The position numbers and the translations under genes are program-made. Positions 62,798 to 64,000 of a stretch of 64,000 nt of DNA are shown one piece after another; position 1 is the first letter of the stretch; each line of letters begins with the position of its first letter. Location of the stretch: positions 104,109 to 168,108 of the forward strand of contig NZ_AUIY01000013.1 of assembly GCF_000423945.1 (NCBI RefSeq), written 5' to 3'. Source of the DNA: Butyrivibrio sp. XPD2002 (GTDB lineage Bacteria; Bacillota; Clostridia; Lachnospirales; Lachnospiraceae). The notes under the pieces were generated by a model, which was not told the DNA's origin, did no database searches, and was given only the letters and a program-made list of their open reading frames with translations.

Positions 62798-63949
62798 ATG
62801 GATAAAATAACTATTCAGGATGTTTTTGAACAGTTTCTTCCTACGATTGCTGACAGATCATTTTCTGATGAGCAGTTCAGGGCAATTCAGTGCATAAGGT
62901 CCTGTCGTACAGCAGCAATGGGTGCCCATGTGAGTGAATGCGAATCCTGTCATTCTAAATTTATTCACTATAATTCATGCAAGAACAGGCATTGTCCTAT
63001 GTGCCAGGCAATGGAAGTCGATGAGTGGATAGACTTAAGACGTGAAGATGTGCTTGATGCGCCATATTTCCATACTGTATTTACTGTACCTGGACTTTTG
63101 TATCCATTAATCTATGCTAATCAGAAGCTTCTTTATGATGCCCTTTACCATGCAACTAATAAAACGCTGTCAGAACTTTCCAAGGATACCAAACACTTTG
63201 GAGCAAAGATAGGATATATCTGCATCCTTCATACATGGGGTTCCAAGCTTAATTACCATCCACATATTCATACGATAGTTTTGGGAGGAGGGCTTGATGA
63301 TAAGAACCATTGGAAGGACAAAGGAAATAAATTCTTTCTACCGGTAAAAGTCATGTCTGCTGTTTTTAAAAAGTACTATCTGGAAGAGCTGAAATCCCTT
63401 CATGAATCCGATAAACTATCCTACACAGGAAATGCAGAAGCACTGAGGAATCAGTACGAATTCAAGAGTCTTCTTAATAAGCTTTACGCTATGGATTGGG
63501 TTGTCTATTCCAAGCGGACATTTAAAGGAGCCCAGGAAGTCTTTAAGTACCTTGGAAAATATACTCACAGGATTGCCATTAGTAACAGGCGTATTCTGAG
63601 CATGGATTCTGATAATGTAACCTTCAGCGCAAAGGACTATCGCACAGATGGTAAATACAGGCCAATGACAATCTCAGGAGAAAAGTTCATATCGCGATTT
63701 CTACTCCACATACTTCCTAAGGGATTTGTAAGGATACGCTACTATGGTCTCCTTGCCTGTAGGTGCAAATCTCAGAAAATGACTCTCTGCAGAAATCTTC
63801 TCGGATGTGAACAGTATTTATCTAAGCTCAGAGGAAAAACAACTGCTGAAAAGATCAAGATTCTTTACAACCATGACATTTGCAAATGTTCCAAATGTGG
63901 TGAGCCTCTCATCACTTTTCGTATAGATGGCAGATATATGCTTTGTTGA
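62798..63949 (+). CDS. IS91 family Y-HUH transposase
   Basis: 383 residues. N-terminal zinc ribbon (CESCHSKFIHYNSCKNRHCPMC near 48-68), the HUH motif in YHPHIHTIVLGGG near 150-160, and catalytic Tyr in FKYLGKYTHR near 255. A C-terminal CKCSKCGEPL zinc knuckle is present. It is full length and looks active, moving by single-strand rolling circle. Start directly after the recombinase stop. Confidence 0.93.
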   Translation: MDKITIQDVFEQFLPTIADRSFSDEQFRAIQCIRSCRTAAMGAHVSECESCHSKFIHYNSCKNRHCPMCQAMEVDEWIDLRREDVLDAPYFHTVFTVPGLLYPLIYANQKLLYDALYHATNKTLSELSKDTKHFGAKIGYICILHTWGSKLNYHPHIHTIVLGGGLDDKNHWKDKGNKFFLPVKVMSAVFKKYYLEELKSLHESDKLSYTGNAEALRNQYEFKSLLNKLYAMDWVVYSKRTFKGAQEVFKYLGKYTHRIAISNRRILSMDSDNVTFSAKDYRTDGKYRPMTISGEKFISRFLLHILPKGFVRIRYYGLLACRCKSQKMTLCRNLLGCEQYLSKLRGKTTAEKIKILYNHDICKCSKCGEPLITFRIDGRYMLC

Positions 63950-63974
63950 ATAAGTGGATCTCATATCGATGGAC

Positions 63975-63994
63975 AAGCCTTTTAACGAAGGCTT
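63975..63994 (+). repeat. Hairpin near the right end of the IS91-like element
   Basis: AAGCCTT (63975-63981) and AAGGCTT (63988-63994) with a 6-nt loop, followed by ATTTTG. It is either the transposase terminator or the sub-terminal hairpin of the element. Confidence 0.6.
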
Positions 63995-64000
63995 ATTTTG

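Larger units (their letters stand above)
61741..64000 (+). mobile_element. IS91-like element with accessory tyrosine recombinase
   Basis: Two adjacent plus-strand genes, a tyrosine recombinase and a Y-HUH transposase 1 bp apart, form the core of a subgroup of IS91-like elements. Hairpins flank it (61686-61721 and 63975-63994), as expected for rolling-circle ends, but the exact ends cannot be placed and the right end may lie outside the window. Confidence 0.7.

Overview
The window reads as chromosome (or chromid) of a low-GC anaerobic Firmicute, most likely a Lachnospiraceae gut or rumen bacterium of the Butyrivibrio/Pseudobutyrivibrio type. This is inferred from strong GGAGG ribosome binding sites, YesM/YesN-type two-component systems next to CUT1 sugar transporters, BspA-like leucine-rich surface proteins, a very large secreted GH53 galactanase with bacterial Ig-like domain, and AT-rich intergenic DNA. 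No rRNA, tRNA or CRISPR array was seen.

Layout. 0.2-0.9 kb: a vapBC toxin-antitoxin pair with its own promoter and dyad operator. 1.3-7.3 kb: a small ORF, a CPBP protease, a large lipoprotein, a lipase, an AAA ATPase preceded by four iterated motifs, and a lysine-rich protein. 7.6-16.2 kb: a polysaccharide utilisation locus (sensor kinase, AraC-type response regulator, sugar-binding lipoprotein, two permeases, esterase, clan-A glycoside hydrolase). 16.3-27.8 kb: a mixed stretch holding a broken RloA/RloB (AbiL-like) phage-defence pair, an M3 peptidase, a secreted LRR protein, an XRE regulator/membrane protein pair with a three-site operator, a decayed amidohydrolase, a membrane-anchored sugar isomerase-like protein, a TetR regulator and a YitT-family protein. 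27.9-30.2 kb: two secreted surface proteins. 30.4-38.8 kb: an accessory stretch with two kinds of 30-bp repeat arrays, a TnsA-like protein lacking its catalytic lysine, an amino-acid ABC transporter whose ATPase carries an extra histidine-kinase-like domain, duplicated substrate-binding lipoproteins, a tyrosine recombinase, a MerR regulator fused through membrane segments to a degenerate DUF1287 domain, and a brnA fragment.

38.9-42.0 kb: a minus-strand cluster, probably one operon, deoC - HD phosphohydrolase - heavy-metal chaperone - csoR - YoaK-like protein, whose promoter carries a CsoR/RcnR-type TACT-C6-T-AGTA operator; this couples nucleoside-sugar metabolism to metal sensing. 42.1-46.5 kb: YeiH exporter and its LysR regulator, a membrane protein, a TetR stub and a broken MATE gene. 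46.8-57.3 kb: a 10.5-kb galactan utilisation island (LacI, two permeases, binding protein, GH2 beta-galactosidase, GH53 galactanase) flanked by perfect 41-bp direct repeats and bordered by a diverged fragment of yeiH. 57.3-60.2 kb: tightly overlapping small genes, several for membrane proteins, one frameshifted. 61.1-61.6 kb: a truncated nitrilase and a truncated methyltransferase meeting head-on. 61.9-64.0 kb: an IS91-like element with a tyrosine recombinase and a Y-HUH transposase.

Most functional calls rest on residues and motifs read by eye; no database search was possible.
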